Part shown: one piece after another, positions 25,686-35,839 of the stretch
Layout: every line of letters begins with the position of its first letter
Numbering within the stretch: the stretch's first letter is position 1
Source: Nageia nagi
Taxonomy: Eukaryota > Pinophyta
Length of the DNA: 64,000 nt
NCBI GenBank assembly: GCA_050084985.1
Contig: JBITNC010000001.1
Span: 56,792,001 to 56,856,000 of the forward strand
Direction of reading: 5' to 3'
Made by a program: the position numbers and the translations under genes
Notes under the pieces: model-generated
The model's database searches: none
What the model was told of the DNA's origin: nothing
Seen by the model: the letters and a program-made list of their open reading frames with translations, nothing else

Positions 25686-25885
25686 TGTTAGAATATATTT
25701 TAGTTTAAATATCTACTAGGTTATTTTAATACTTCTACTATTTTATCTTAGGATATGTTTAATTACTTCACTAGTTCACTACTCATCATTGCTAATTTAA
25801 TATCATGTTCTCCAACAGTTTTGTAAATATCATATCTTGTGAAATAATGGTATCATTTATTTTATTCTCTTCATGTGTAGCTACG
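25686..25885 (+). repeat. Right LTR, truncated
   Basis: Collinear with the first 200 bases of the left LTR, preceded by a purine tract. The last third cannot be aligned. Confidence 0.6.
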
Positions 25886-27082
25886 AATAATATCAATGCA
25901 GAGATGTGATGTTAAAGGGTATATTTGTAAGAAGAAATGTATTATTAGTATATCTCTACAAAGAGATGCCTTCAATAAGATATGTTTATTAATAAATATA
26001 TTCTACAAGTGACCTCTATGAAAATTTGAACTTGTGTTATTTGTGATGAGATGTAATTTCAAGCAAGATAGGCTTAAGAATGTTTTCTTCTTGGTTCTTC
26101 AAACTTGGGATAACCATACATAGAGAGATGTATGTATTATGTAGAAAGATGTGTTGAGATATAGTTGTCTTGGAAGGTTTTTTGGTGTGTTATAAAACTC
26201 CATTTTAGCTTGTATTATCTAAAACGTTGAATTGTAATCTTTTATTTCTGATTTTCTTTCTATACCTAATTTCTAGAGAGAATCAATGGTAAATATATGC
26301 ATCTATTGTTAAAAATTTGATTAATAAATTTAAATACAAAATAGAAGTGAATAATAAAATTAGAGTAACTAAAGAAATAATATTATGTGTTTGCATCAAC
26401 AATACCACAAGTTGAGGAATAATATCATGAATTGCACTAGATACACATTTTTATAAACCATTTGTATATTCTTTATAGGTAGATAAAAAATGATTTTGAA
26501 AAAGTGAATGTTATTTTTAATTAGGTATCAAATTTATAGTGTCACAATGATGTTATAATGTTTAGGAAAGATCTTATACATGTGGAGTTTATGTAAGTTA
26601 AAGAGCTATATTATTTCATGGTATGATTTGATATTCTTAAGGGGAATTCATATCTTCATATGGTTTGTGATTGTAACACATTGGTGATTAATAGGCTACA
26701 TTCATTGAGAGTCATATAAGATCTTGTACTTCTTGAATAATTTTTTTGTAATGATATTTGATATATTTTATCATCAAGGGCCATTGCATTTATCAATAAG
26801 ATACATTAGCATAAGATCCTTAAAGCGATGCTCCTCCACATATTTAATATGTTTTATTTGAAATCCAATTTTTTCAATTATGATAGTTTTTGAGTGGTGG
26901 ATCCCAAAACAAATGTATGGTGTTGTGTTTGTGCTTGCCACAAGTCTTCCATGGGTGAGCAACCTAATATCTAATTGATTCGTGGTTATTTATTCCATAA
27001 TAACTGCATATAAGAATAACATACACATGTTATGTTTAACCTCGATGATATTTTTGATGTTACTCTCTCACATTGAAATATG
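25886..27082. other. No recognisable gene
   Basis: A+T-rich spacer between two LTR elements. I see no supported coding or repeat structure. Confidence 0.4.
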
Positions 27083-27087
27083 CAACT
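27083..27087. repeat. TSD of Gypsy element, left
   Basis: CAACT, repeated as CAACT at 39,038-39,042 just after the right LTR. It sets the left LTR start at 27,088. Confidence 0.7.
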
Positions 27088-27804
27088 TATATATGCCTAA
27101 AAATGATTTATTAATTATTTAATAAATCATATATTAGACTTCTCTTATAAATAAAAGCAAATTTATAAAAGTCAAGATAATGGTGTTATTACAAGGCAAT
27201 ATCATGTGCTAGGACCAATGTAATATTATTAATCATGATTTATATTTACAAGTATATTGAATATTACAAAGATTATATTATTGTTATAAGTCATATTTCA
27301 CTCCTTTCCATGTCTTTGCAAGTTATAAATGAAGGAGTTGGGGGTTGACATCCATATTGGATATATACGATAGGTGGTTGTCATATATCATCATATATAT
27401 AATGTATCTTGATGCCAACTAATTGAGAATATGTTATGCTCTAAGCTTTAGTTACTTGCTATTTCTTTCGTACCATGTAACTTAGCAGGTTTCACCACAT
27501 CCACATTATGAGAGAAGGTTGTAATCATAGTGTCTGCATCATGAATCTTTGTGATCTAGGGCATCATATCTTGAGAGTGATGAACATTGATCCAGGTAAT
27601 ATAATATATGTGAAAGCTCACCTCAAATCTGATCTGATCCTTTGTATGTTAGTGCTACATATTAAGGATTGTACATAGCTCCTACATCATCTTAGGTGCA
27701 CACTTTTCATATATTATTCATAGTAATTTTGGAAAAGTGTCATCTTATAAGTTATATTTATAATTATTGTGTTTCTTCATTGATACCATAATTTAGGGTC
27801 TACA
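27088..27804 (+). repeat. Left LTR of Gypsy element
   Basis: 717 bp, TATATATGCC to GTCTACA. It aligns with the right LTR, including the shared stretches TTTATTAATTATTTAATAAA and TATAAATGAAGGAGTTG. No standard tRNA primer site could be confirmed immediately after it. Confidence 0.72.
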
Positions 27805-28486
27805 TATTAGTGAACCCAATGTGAACTACACTCCTATAATTTCATTCTAAGGCATCTTACTTTCATATTTATGAATCCTTTCACTCTATTATTCTATCCC
27901 TTACCTGATGTTCTTAGACTAATAGCTTAGAAGAATGATAATTCTAAGGTTTATTCCACTTTCATTCTAAATATATTTTTATGTACTGAGGAAAAACCTA
28001 TTATTTCTAAAGGTAGGGTTCAATTTGATGGAATTAGAAGAAGTAATAGGTTAAACCCTAACCTACTTGAGTAATTTCATAAACTAGATCCTAATTATAA
28101 AATTACAACTAATGAAGAAAATGATTTTGAATCCATTAATTCAAGTTATCGAATGAGTGTTATTTGTAATGCACTTAATACGTTTCATAATGATCTTCAT
28201 GAAGATGAGTTTGAAAGAGTTAACCTAAGTGATTGTATTAATACATCTGAGCACCTGGTGATCTTGATTTTATATCTTCTATATTAAATTTATAATTGAA
28301 TTGATGGATCAAAGTGATAGATTAGAAAATTTCATTACTAAAAATGTTGACGCTATCATTGACATATTGACAAGACATGAAATGTTAGATACCAATATGG
28401 ATCTTGGAACTTCATAATATTCAAATTCCTTATTTCAATATGATAATACAGGATCTTCGATATGTGGGCTATCTATACCAAAGAAG

Positions 28487-28491
28487 CGAAG
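28487..28491. repeat. TSD of full-length Copia, left
   Basis: CGAAG, repeated exactly at 33,267-33,271 beyond the right LTR. Confidence 0.95.
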
Positions 28492-28970
28492 TGTTGTGTG
28501 TGGAGCATGATTGTTCAGAGTTGTTTATTTTAGCCGGATGTATATCCCAGGAAGCTAAAAACGTTTGAAAAATTACCTTGTAAAAGTAAAGTAATTTCTA
28601 GTCAATCTGGGCCGTTTATTAGGCAAATAATCTGACGGTTGAACTTATGTTTGGTTTAGGGATTTTTTCCCTAGATAAAAACCCCTCTTTTTGCATGTGG
28701 GCATTGTAACAGATGTGATTTGGTGAGCGAGAAACAGATACATGAGACTGTGAGAGAAAACAGAGGATATTACAGCAGATCTGCTGTAGGTTGTATCTAT
28801 TCACTTTGCTGGATAATACAAAAGGAAGGACTGGCTGTTTGGTGTGGACGTAGCCCAAACTGGGTGAACCACGTATATCTGTGTCTCTCTTATTTATGCA
28901 TTTTTTATGCTTATATTTCTAAAACATTTTTTGTGTTCTATTGCTCCGTAATAATTATAATTTCCTAACA
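28492..28970 (+). repeat. Left LTR, 479 bp
   Basis: TGTTGTGTG to TTTCCTAACA. It differs from the right LTR only in ACGTTTG versus ATGTTTG and CTTATTTATG versus CTTGTTTATG. Confidence 0.95.
28669..28684 (+). promoter_or_regulatory. TATA-like element in LTR
   Basis: CCTAGATAAAAACCCC lies about 180 bases into the LTR, the usual place for the retrotransposon promoter before the transcribed R region. The same sequence is present in the right LTR and in each truncated LTR of the tandem block at 8,422-10,991. Transcription start is inferred, not seen. Confidence 0.45.
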
Positions 28971-28972
28971 AC

Positions 28973-28984
28973 TGGTATCAGAGC
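28973..28984 (+). other. Primer binding site (initiator tRNA-Met)
   Basis: TGGTATCAGAGC, two bases after the left LTR, matches the complement of the 3' end of plant initiator tRNA-Met, the usual primer of Copia elements. Confidence 0.95.
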
Positions 28985-29045
28985 CGAAGGTCTATTTGGC
29001 TGATAAACTCGCAGGAAAGAAGGATTCCTCGTTCGAGTGGGAGCA

Positions 29046-30070
29046 ATGGCGGAAGATGGTAAGTTTAGGGTCGAGAAATTTAACGGCCAAAATTTCTCAC
29101 TATGGAAGATGCAAATGAAGATTATTTGTATCAAAAAGATCTATACCTACCATTGAGCGGAAAAACAAATAAGCCGACGAATATGACAGATGAAGAGTGG
29201 AACCTTCTCGATAGAAAGGCACTCGGAGCAATACAGTTGAGCCTCTTATGCTCATTACCAGAAAGTTGGAATGGTTTAGTAATGGCCATTAGTAACTCTG
29301 TGTTTGGATCTAGTACTTTAAAGTTTGATGATGTTGTCGGTGCTATCCTTAGCGAGGAAATACGATGGAAAAGCTCCGGTGAGACATCAGGAAATGCTTT
29401 GAGTGTAGATTCTAGGGGAAGAAAAAATGAAAAAGGAAAGAGCTCAAGATATCGCAGTAAATCAAAGAAAGGCAGATCCAAGTCCAGATCGGGGTTAGAG
29501 TGCTGGAATTGTGGAAAGAAAGGACACCTAAAGAGAGACTGTAGATCTCGGAAGGGAAAAGAAGGAGATGCACAACAAGAAAACAATCATGAAGCAAATG
29601 TGACAGGTGACGTGTTACAAGATGCTTTAATTCTTTCTTTCGAAAATATTAATGATTCCTGGGTGGTAGATTCAGGGGCTTCATTCCATGCCACACCTGA
29701 TAAGAAATATTTTCATGACTATGTTCAAGGAGATTTTGGACAAGTTCGTTTGGGTGATGATAAACCTTGTAAAATTATTGGAATGGGTAAGGTTCTTGTA
29801 AAATAGCAGAATGGAAACCAATGGCTACTAAAGGAGGTAAGGCATGTTCCAGAACTAAGGAAAAATCTGATTTCAACAGGGCAGTTAGGTAGTGAAGGTT
29901 GTGTGACAACTTTCATAGATAAAGCTTGGAAGGTCACCAAAGGAGCCCTGGTAATAGCAAGAGGAGAAAAGGTTGGTACATTGTATTTATGAAATGGTAT
30001 TTCTAACTCTGTTAATGCTTTAACATCCAAAGGAGTAGATGCAGCATTATGGCATCATAGGCTCGGACAC
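29046..30070 (+). pseudogene. Copia gag and protease, with frameshift and stops
   Basis: The start at 29,046 gives MAEDGKFRVEKFNGQNFSLW, the Copia gag N-terminus. A one-base deletion near 29,120 moves the rest (from 29,102) to another frame. AIQLSL is joined directly to LCSLPESWNG, so about 70-80 residues of the UBN2 capsid core seen in relatives are missing in frame. A basic Ser/Arg/Lys region, then an intact CCHC knuckle CWNCGKKGHLKRDC (29,502-29,543), then protease VDSGASFHATPD with an intact DSG triad near 29,670. Stops at 29,804 (TAG) and 29,990 (TGA) interrupt the gag-pre-integrase part. Confidence 0.9.
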
Positions 30071-32691
30071 ATGAGTGAAAAGGGGATGAAGATTCTTCAC
30101 TCAAGAAATTTGTTGCCAGATTTGAAGAATGTTGATTTGGATTTCTGTGAGAATTGCATTTATGGAAAACAGAAGAGAGTCAGATTTCTCAAAGTTGGGA
30201 AAGAAAAGAAGAGCCAAAAATTAGAGCTTGTGCATACAGATGTATGGGGACTGGCTCAGGTATCATCTCTCGGTGGCTCTCATTATTATGTTACCTTTAT
30301 TGATGATGCAACTAGAAAAACTTGGATTTATTATATTAAGAATAAATCTGATGTATTTGATACTTTTAAGAAATGGAAAGCTTTGGTTGAGATTGAGACA
30401 GGAAAGAAATTGAAGTGTCTTAGATCAGACAATGGAGGTGAATATTGCAGCAAAGAGTTTGATAGGTACTGTTCAGAACATGGAATTCGTAGAGAGAAGA
30501 CAGTTCCAAGAACACCACAAGAAAATGGTGTATCAGAAAGGATGAACAGGACAATCATGGAGCGTGCAAGGTGCATGAGATTGCATGCAGGATTGCCTTT
30601 ACAGTTTTGGGCAGATGCTGTAGATACTGTTGTTTATCTAATAAATAGAGGGCCTTCAAGTTCCTTGGATGGTGGTGTTCCGGAGGAAGCATGGACAGGT
30701 AAAAAGGTAAACTACTCTTTTTTAAAGCCTTTTGGTTGTGAGGCCTTTGTCCATATTGATAAAGAAAATAGAACAAAGCTTGAGGCAAAGTCAAAGAAAT
30801 GTACCTTTATTGGATATGGTGTTAATGATTTTGGTTATCGCTTATATGATTATGAAAATCACAAAATCATTAGGAGTAGAGATGTAATATTCAATGAAAA
30901 GGTCTTGTATAAGAATCAGTTGCAGGAAAAGAAACAAGAAAAAGAAAATAAGGAATACGTAGTTCTTGATGAAATCACTGGAAAAGTAAAGGTGCCTGAA
31001 AATAATAATAACCAACCACCACAACAACAACAGGCACCTCAAACACCTGAAAGTGATGTTAGAAGATCTACCAGGATAAGTAGACCCCTGAACGATACTC
31101 TCCTTCATTATATTATTTATTGTTGACTGATTCTGGTGAACCTGAATGTTATGAAGAAGCAATGCAGGTTGAAAGCAGGAAGAAGTGGGAGGTAGCCATG
31201 GAAGAAGAGATGGACTCCTTAATGCATAACTAGACTTGGGACTTAGTTAGGTTGCCTGCAGGAAAAACTACATTGAAGAATAAATGGGTTTACAGGCTGA
31301 AGGAAGAAGATGGAGGAAAACAGAGGTACAAAGCTAGACTTGTGGTGAAGGGGTTTGCACAGAAGAAAGGTATTGATTTTGATGAAATATTTTCTCCTGT
31401 TGTTAAAATGACTTCAATCAGAACTATTTTAAGTCTTGTAGCAGCTGAAGATTTGCATCTTGAGTAGTTAGATGTAAAGACAGCCTTTCTCCATGGGGAT
31501 TTGGAGGAAGAGTTATATATGCAACAGCCACAAGGATATGAGGTGAAAGGGAAGGAGAAACTTGTGTGCAGGTTGAAGAAGAGCTTGTATGGCTTAAAAC
31601 AGGCTCCAAGGCAATGGTATCTAAAATTTGACAGGTTTATGTCCGAACAAGGTTACACTAGATGTCACTCTGATCATTGTGTTTATTTGAAAAAGCAAAA
31701 TGATGGCAGCTATATTATATTGTTATTGTATGTAGATGACATGCTTGTTGCAGGGTCTAACATGCAGGAAATAAATGTGCTCAAAAGAAAATTGGCAAAT
31801 TCATTTGCAATGAAGGATTTGGGAGCTGCAAAACAAATCCTTAGTATGAGAATCACTAGAGACAGGAAAAATCATAAATTGACATTGTCTCAGAATGAAT
31901 ACATACAAAAGGTATTGAAAAGATTTAATATGCACAATGCAAAACCAGTTAGTATACCTTTTGCTAGCCATTTCAAACTTAGTAAGGAAATGTGCCCAAA
32001 GACCCAAGAAGACATGGATTATATGTCTAAAGTTCCATATGCATCAGCAGTTGGAAGCTTAATGTATGCAATGGTCTGCACAAGGCCTGATATTGCACAT
32101 GCAGTGGGAGTTGTAAGCAGGTACATGAACAATCCAGGAAAGGAACATTGGATGGCAGTGAAATGGATTCTCAGATATTTGAAAGGTACCACAAATCAAG
32201 CATTATGCTTTGGTGGTTCAAACATTTCCCTACAGGGATATGTTGATGCAGATATGGCAGGTGACAGAGATAATAGGAGGAGCACTACAGGATATGTATT
32301 TACTGTTGGTGGAACAGCTGTCAGCTGGGTTTCAAAAATCCAAAGTGTTGTTGCACTTTCAACAACAGAAGCAGAGTATGTTGCTGCTACAGAGGCTAGT
32401 AAAGAAATGATTTGGTTACAAAGGTTCATGGGTGAATTGGGTAAGGAGCATGATATGGGGACGTTATACAATGATAGCCAAAGTGCCATTCATCTTGCAA
32501 AGAACTTAGCATTTCATTCTAGGACTAAACACATACAGCTTAAGTACCATTTCATACGATCAGTGTTGGAAGATGGAGAATTAAAGCTGGAAAAGATACA
32601 TACTAGCCAGAATCCTGCAGATATGCTAACAAAAGTTGTAACCAGGGAGAAACTGAGAATATGCTTAGTTTCAATTGGTCTTCAAGGATGA
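30045..32691 (+). pseudogene. Copia integrase, RT and RNase H, with frameshift and stops
   Basis: The frame of 30,071-31,126 carries the integrase zinc domain (HHRLGH just upstream, CENCIYGK near 30,150) and catalytic core: HTDVWG (first Asp, near 30,240), LRSDNGGEY (second Asp, near 30,425) and ENGVSERMNRT (Glu, near 30,525), so D,D,E is complete. A missing C in the run at 31,085-31,088 shifts frame. In the new frame, TAG codons at 31,231 and 31,465 replace expected Gln codons. From 31,501 to the stop at 32,689 the frame is open: SLYGLKQAPRQW, catalytic YVDDM near 31,730, RNase H block DADMAGDRDNRRSTTGY, STTEAEYVA and DSQSAIHLAKN. No single product can be made. Confidence 0.93.
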
Positions 32692-32776
32692 CTATGAAGA
32701 TGAGAAACAGCCAGGTCCAAAGAGGAGTCATTGTCTAGCAAAAGAAGCAGCGGTGGAGTTGCTACAATCATTCTCC

Positions 32777-32787
32777 AAGTGGGAGAT
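32777..32787 (+). other. Polypurine tract
   Basis: AAGTGGGAGAT immediately before the right LTR, serving as plus-strand primer. The same sequence precedes each LTR start in the tandem block. Confidence 0.85.
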
Positions 32788-33266
32788 TGTTGTGTGTGGA
32801 GCATGATTGTTCAGAGTTGTTTATTTTAGCCGGATGTATATCCCAGGAAGCTAAAAATGTTTGAAAAATTACCTTGTAAAAGTAAAGTAATTTCTAGTCA
32901 ATCTGGGCCGTTTATTAGGCAAATAATCTGACGGTTGAACTTATGTTTGGTTTAGGGATTTTTTCCCTAGATAAAAACCCCTCTTTTTGCATGTGGGCAT
33001 TGTAACAGATGTGATTTGGTGAGCGAGAAACAGATACATGAGACTGTGAGAGAAAACAGAGGATATTACAGCAGATCTGCTGTAGGTTGTATCTATTCAC
33101 TTTGCTGGATAATACAAAAGGAAGGACTGGCTGTTTGGTGTGGACGTAGCCCAAACTGGGTGAACCACGTATATCTGTGTCTCTCTTGTTTATGCATTTT
33201 TTATGCTTATATTTCTAAAACATTTTTTGTGTTCTATTGCTCCGTAATAATTATAATTTCCTAACA
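32788..33266 (+). repeat. Right LTR, 479 bp
   Basis: Same length and ends as the left LTR, with two differences in 479 positions. CGAAG follows at 33,267-33,271. Confidence 0.95.
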
Positions 33267-33299
33267 CGAAGCACCAACATCATGCTAACCTACAATAAC

Positions 33300-35030
33300 A
33301 CTATGAATGCCTTAGAATTTATACCTCTTGATGGCATAAGAGGAGCAAGAAAATGAATGCAATGAAGATGCTTTCAAAACTCCAATATAACCACCAGAGC
33401 AACTTGAAATAGCTATAATCCTTAAGTGTGTTCAACAAGATAAAGGTAAGCATATCTTGACTAAACTTAAATAATCAAAATATGTAAGTGATCAAGTTGT
33501 TGCAATAATTACTAAAGCTTATAACAAGAAACCTAATTGTAGTCAAGAGGAACATGACATAAAATTTGATGTTCTTATAGATGCATAAGAATCTATTAGT
33601 TTTCAAAAAGCTATTTGTGACCAATAGTTAGATTATTTGTTTGATTTATTGGATAAAATAGAAGAGAAAAGATTTAATAGAATTGGTCCCTTCTTAAAAC
33701 TTAAAGAAGAAAAGTTAATACATGCCCAAGGAGTTTAACAACCTCCTCCTAACATCATCCCCTCAAAATAGTCAACATATGGTTCTACCTTTAGTTTCAC
33801 AAACTATACCTATAATTTCGTCTCCAGTTTCACATGTACTTATAATTCCACCTTTAGTTTCATAACCTATACCTATAATTCCACCATCTATTCCACATCC
33901 CAGAGTTTCACATCTGGTACAATAACCTATAGTTTCACCTTTGATTACATAATCTATTCCCATAGCTAAAAAAACCCTATTTCAAGCCTTCAAGAAAGAG
34001 TTGCATAAATAGAAGAAATTTTTTATAAGAAAATTGAAGATTATTTCTTTTGTTTAAAATGTCCATTAAGCAGTCGGATTGCTTGCAAGGTTTTGAATTG
34101 TAAAAAAAAGCATTAGGTTTTAAAAATTTGATGGTTCTCATGTTAGAAACTTTCAAGAGAAAGCTATTGAATTTGTTCATGATTGTGATATGCTTACTAA
34201 ATTATTTTTTATTAGCTTAAAGGATGATGCATTGAAATGTAATTTGATCTTCTTAAAAAATGTATTGATAAATATGAAGATCTTGTTATTAACTTTTTGA
34301 ACATAAACCCTAATTCAAATATTTGTATAGAATTAAGCAAGCAAGTAATCAATCTCTAATTGATTTTATGCCAATGTGGTAGAAAGCCACAAATATAATT
34401 ATTTCTCCTAAATAAAAACTAAAAGAAACTATTATGGATGCATTGTTACTTCATTTTAGATTAGAAGTGATTGATTTAGATAAAAACCATTGGGTAAGTA
34501 GATAAATAGATTTTTTAAAAAGGAATCTTGCATCATCCAAAACTATAAAGAACTTCAAAAGATAGTTACACCAGAAGTAAATAATCATGTAAGTCAAAAA
34601 CAAATAACTACAAATGTAAATGTTGATAAGAAACCAACTCCACCAAAATGGAAGTTTACAAAACTAAATGAAAATGTTGATGATCAATGTTATTAATGTT
34701 TTATTACAAAAATATCTTATTGAGCTTCCGCTTATTGTTTAACATCATTTTTCAAATGGTGTCCCTGAAAATTATTGATTTGAAGAACTTTGTAATTATC
34801 ATAGGACCCAATGACATCTAATCGTAAATTGTAGGACTCTAAGAAATATCATACATGATTTCATTGATGAAAAGGCCATTTGAATTGATGATGGACCATC
34901 GCAATATGATATTGATCTCGTTTACCCCAATAATGGTCAATTGGATATCTTCTCTAATCCATTTCCCAAAATAAGTCAACCACCAAAAGGGTTAGTTGGA
35001 ATGGTAAGTAAACTAAACTCCTTTTAATAT
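33300..35030 (+). pseudogene. Gypsy gag remnant
   Basis: Across frames the plus strand reads as gag. A repeated Pro/Ile/Val/Ser linker lies at 33,770-33,960. FDGSHVRNFQEKAIEFVHDCDML (read in two pieces around 34,115-34,190) and ISLKDDALK match the start of the retrotransposon gag domain. QASNQSLIDFMPMWQKA-type sequence occurs with breaks near 34,330-34,390. SYIEQYKELQK-like sequence lies near 34,535. The part to about 35,000 includes DGPSQYDIDLVYPNNGQLDI. Several stops and frameshifts are present. No protease DSG/DTG motif follows. It is the plus-strand gene of the 27,088-39,037 element. Confidence 0.6.
33770..33960 (+). repeat. Degenerate minisatellite coding a Pro-rich linker
   Basis: Units near CCTATACCTATAATTCCACC followed by TTTAGTTTCA recur about five times with variation. 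On the plus strand they read as repeats of PLVSQPIPIIPP-like sequence, interrupted by stops. This is a typical expandable linker inside gag. Confidence 0.65.
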
Positions 35031-35839
35031 TATTTATCTAACACTTGTAGGTATAAACAATGTAGACAGTCACCAACAATGAGTCAAAAAGCTTACACAA
35101 AAGATTAAAGCACTCGATACCAAAGTTCACATAGCACTCACATCGTGGACACCTATTTCCATGGCATTGATGTCATGCTATCAAGACCTAAGAAAGTGTT
35201 AATTTTTGTTCCTACATTCTTTAAGTGTAAGTGGGTTCCTAAGACAACCCAACAATGCCATATCATAGTTTGAAATAATTTTTATTTGTTCTTAATTATA
35301 TAGTACTTTGTTTTTATTTCATTATTTCTATTACATTTTTATTTATTATTTCATTCATCTATTCGTTCCATTGTGTTTCTAGGTGCTTTCTAAAATTTTA
35401 CCTCATACATTTTTCTCTAAAATTTGTAGTTTTTCATAGCATCGATGTCATACTTGCTGAAGGTAAGGTGTCCATGCCATGCATTTTCCTAAATAAAAGA
35501 GAAGTATTCATTTTTGTTTGTTATAAGCAATTGTTTAATATACACATAATCATATATACATGCTACTTTTTGTAAATTATCATCAATGCAACATATTATC
35601 AAGTTTTTTTGTAAAATTTTACCAAGTATAAATAGAATGCATTTATTTCTTGTACTGACATGTTTATGGCATTTATTATTTGCATTTATTGCTTCACTTT
35701 CACATGCATTCATCCGTTTAAATACATAAGCATGAAATATAAAATGAACACATAAATAAACATTGTTTGAACCACTAAAAATTGAATATGAATATATAAG
35801 TATGTGTACAGGTATCATAAGTGGATCCTACTACTACTA
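35031..35839. other. Non-coding spacer of Gypsy element
   Basis: Lies between the gag remnant and the antisense gene. No pol motifs were found in either strand. It holds two copies of a GTGGACACC/CCATGGCATTGATGTC-type motif (35,131-35,180; 35,436-35,490) related to copies at 37,478 and 37,676. Confidence 0.45.

Larger units (their letters stand above)
23232..25885 (+). mobile_element. Small LTR element with unrecognised interior
   Basis: Left LTR 23,232-23,532 (301 bp, TGTTAGAGTA...CTCCTCA) is followed at once by TGGTACCAAATCTG, a diverged tRNA-Met primer site. The right LTR starts at 25,686 after the purine run AAGGGTGGG and stays similar for about 200 bp before matching fails near 25,885, so its 3' end is lost. 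The 2.15-kb interior has no recognisable gag or pol in any frame I could read and many stops. It is either a very decayed Copia element or a non-coding, large-retrotransposon-derivative type. Confidence 0.65.
28492..33266 (+). mobile_element. Full-length young Copia retrotransposon, coding region broken
   Basis: 4,775 bp with two 479-bp LTRs that differ at two positions, perfect TSD, primer site and polypurine tract. Gag and pol are in one reading frame with the Copia order protease, integrase, RT, RNase H. The coding region carries two single-base frameshifts (about 29,120 and 31,085-31,088), four premature stops (29,804, 29,990, 31,231, 31,465) and a gag shortened by an apparent in-frame deletion of the capsid core. 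LTR similarity shows very recent insertion, so the copy probably arrived already defective, moved by proteins from another copy. It lies in the leader of the older Gypsy element. The same family formed the tandem block at 8,422-10,991. Confidence 0.95.

Noticed and set aside
29131-32489. Minus-strand ORFs of 60-151 codons across the Copia gag-pol
   Set aside because: Antisense of well-supported sense domains, with no motif of their own.
28619-33264. Short ORFs in the LTRs of the young Copia (both strands)
   Set aside because: Identical in both LTRs and across the TATA-like and R regions; they carry no domain and are chance frames in LTR sequence.
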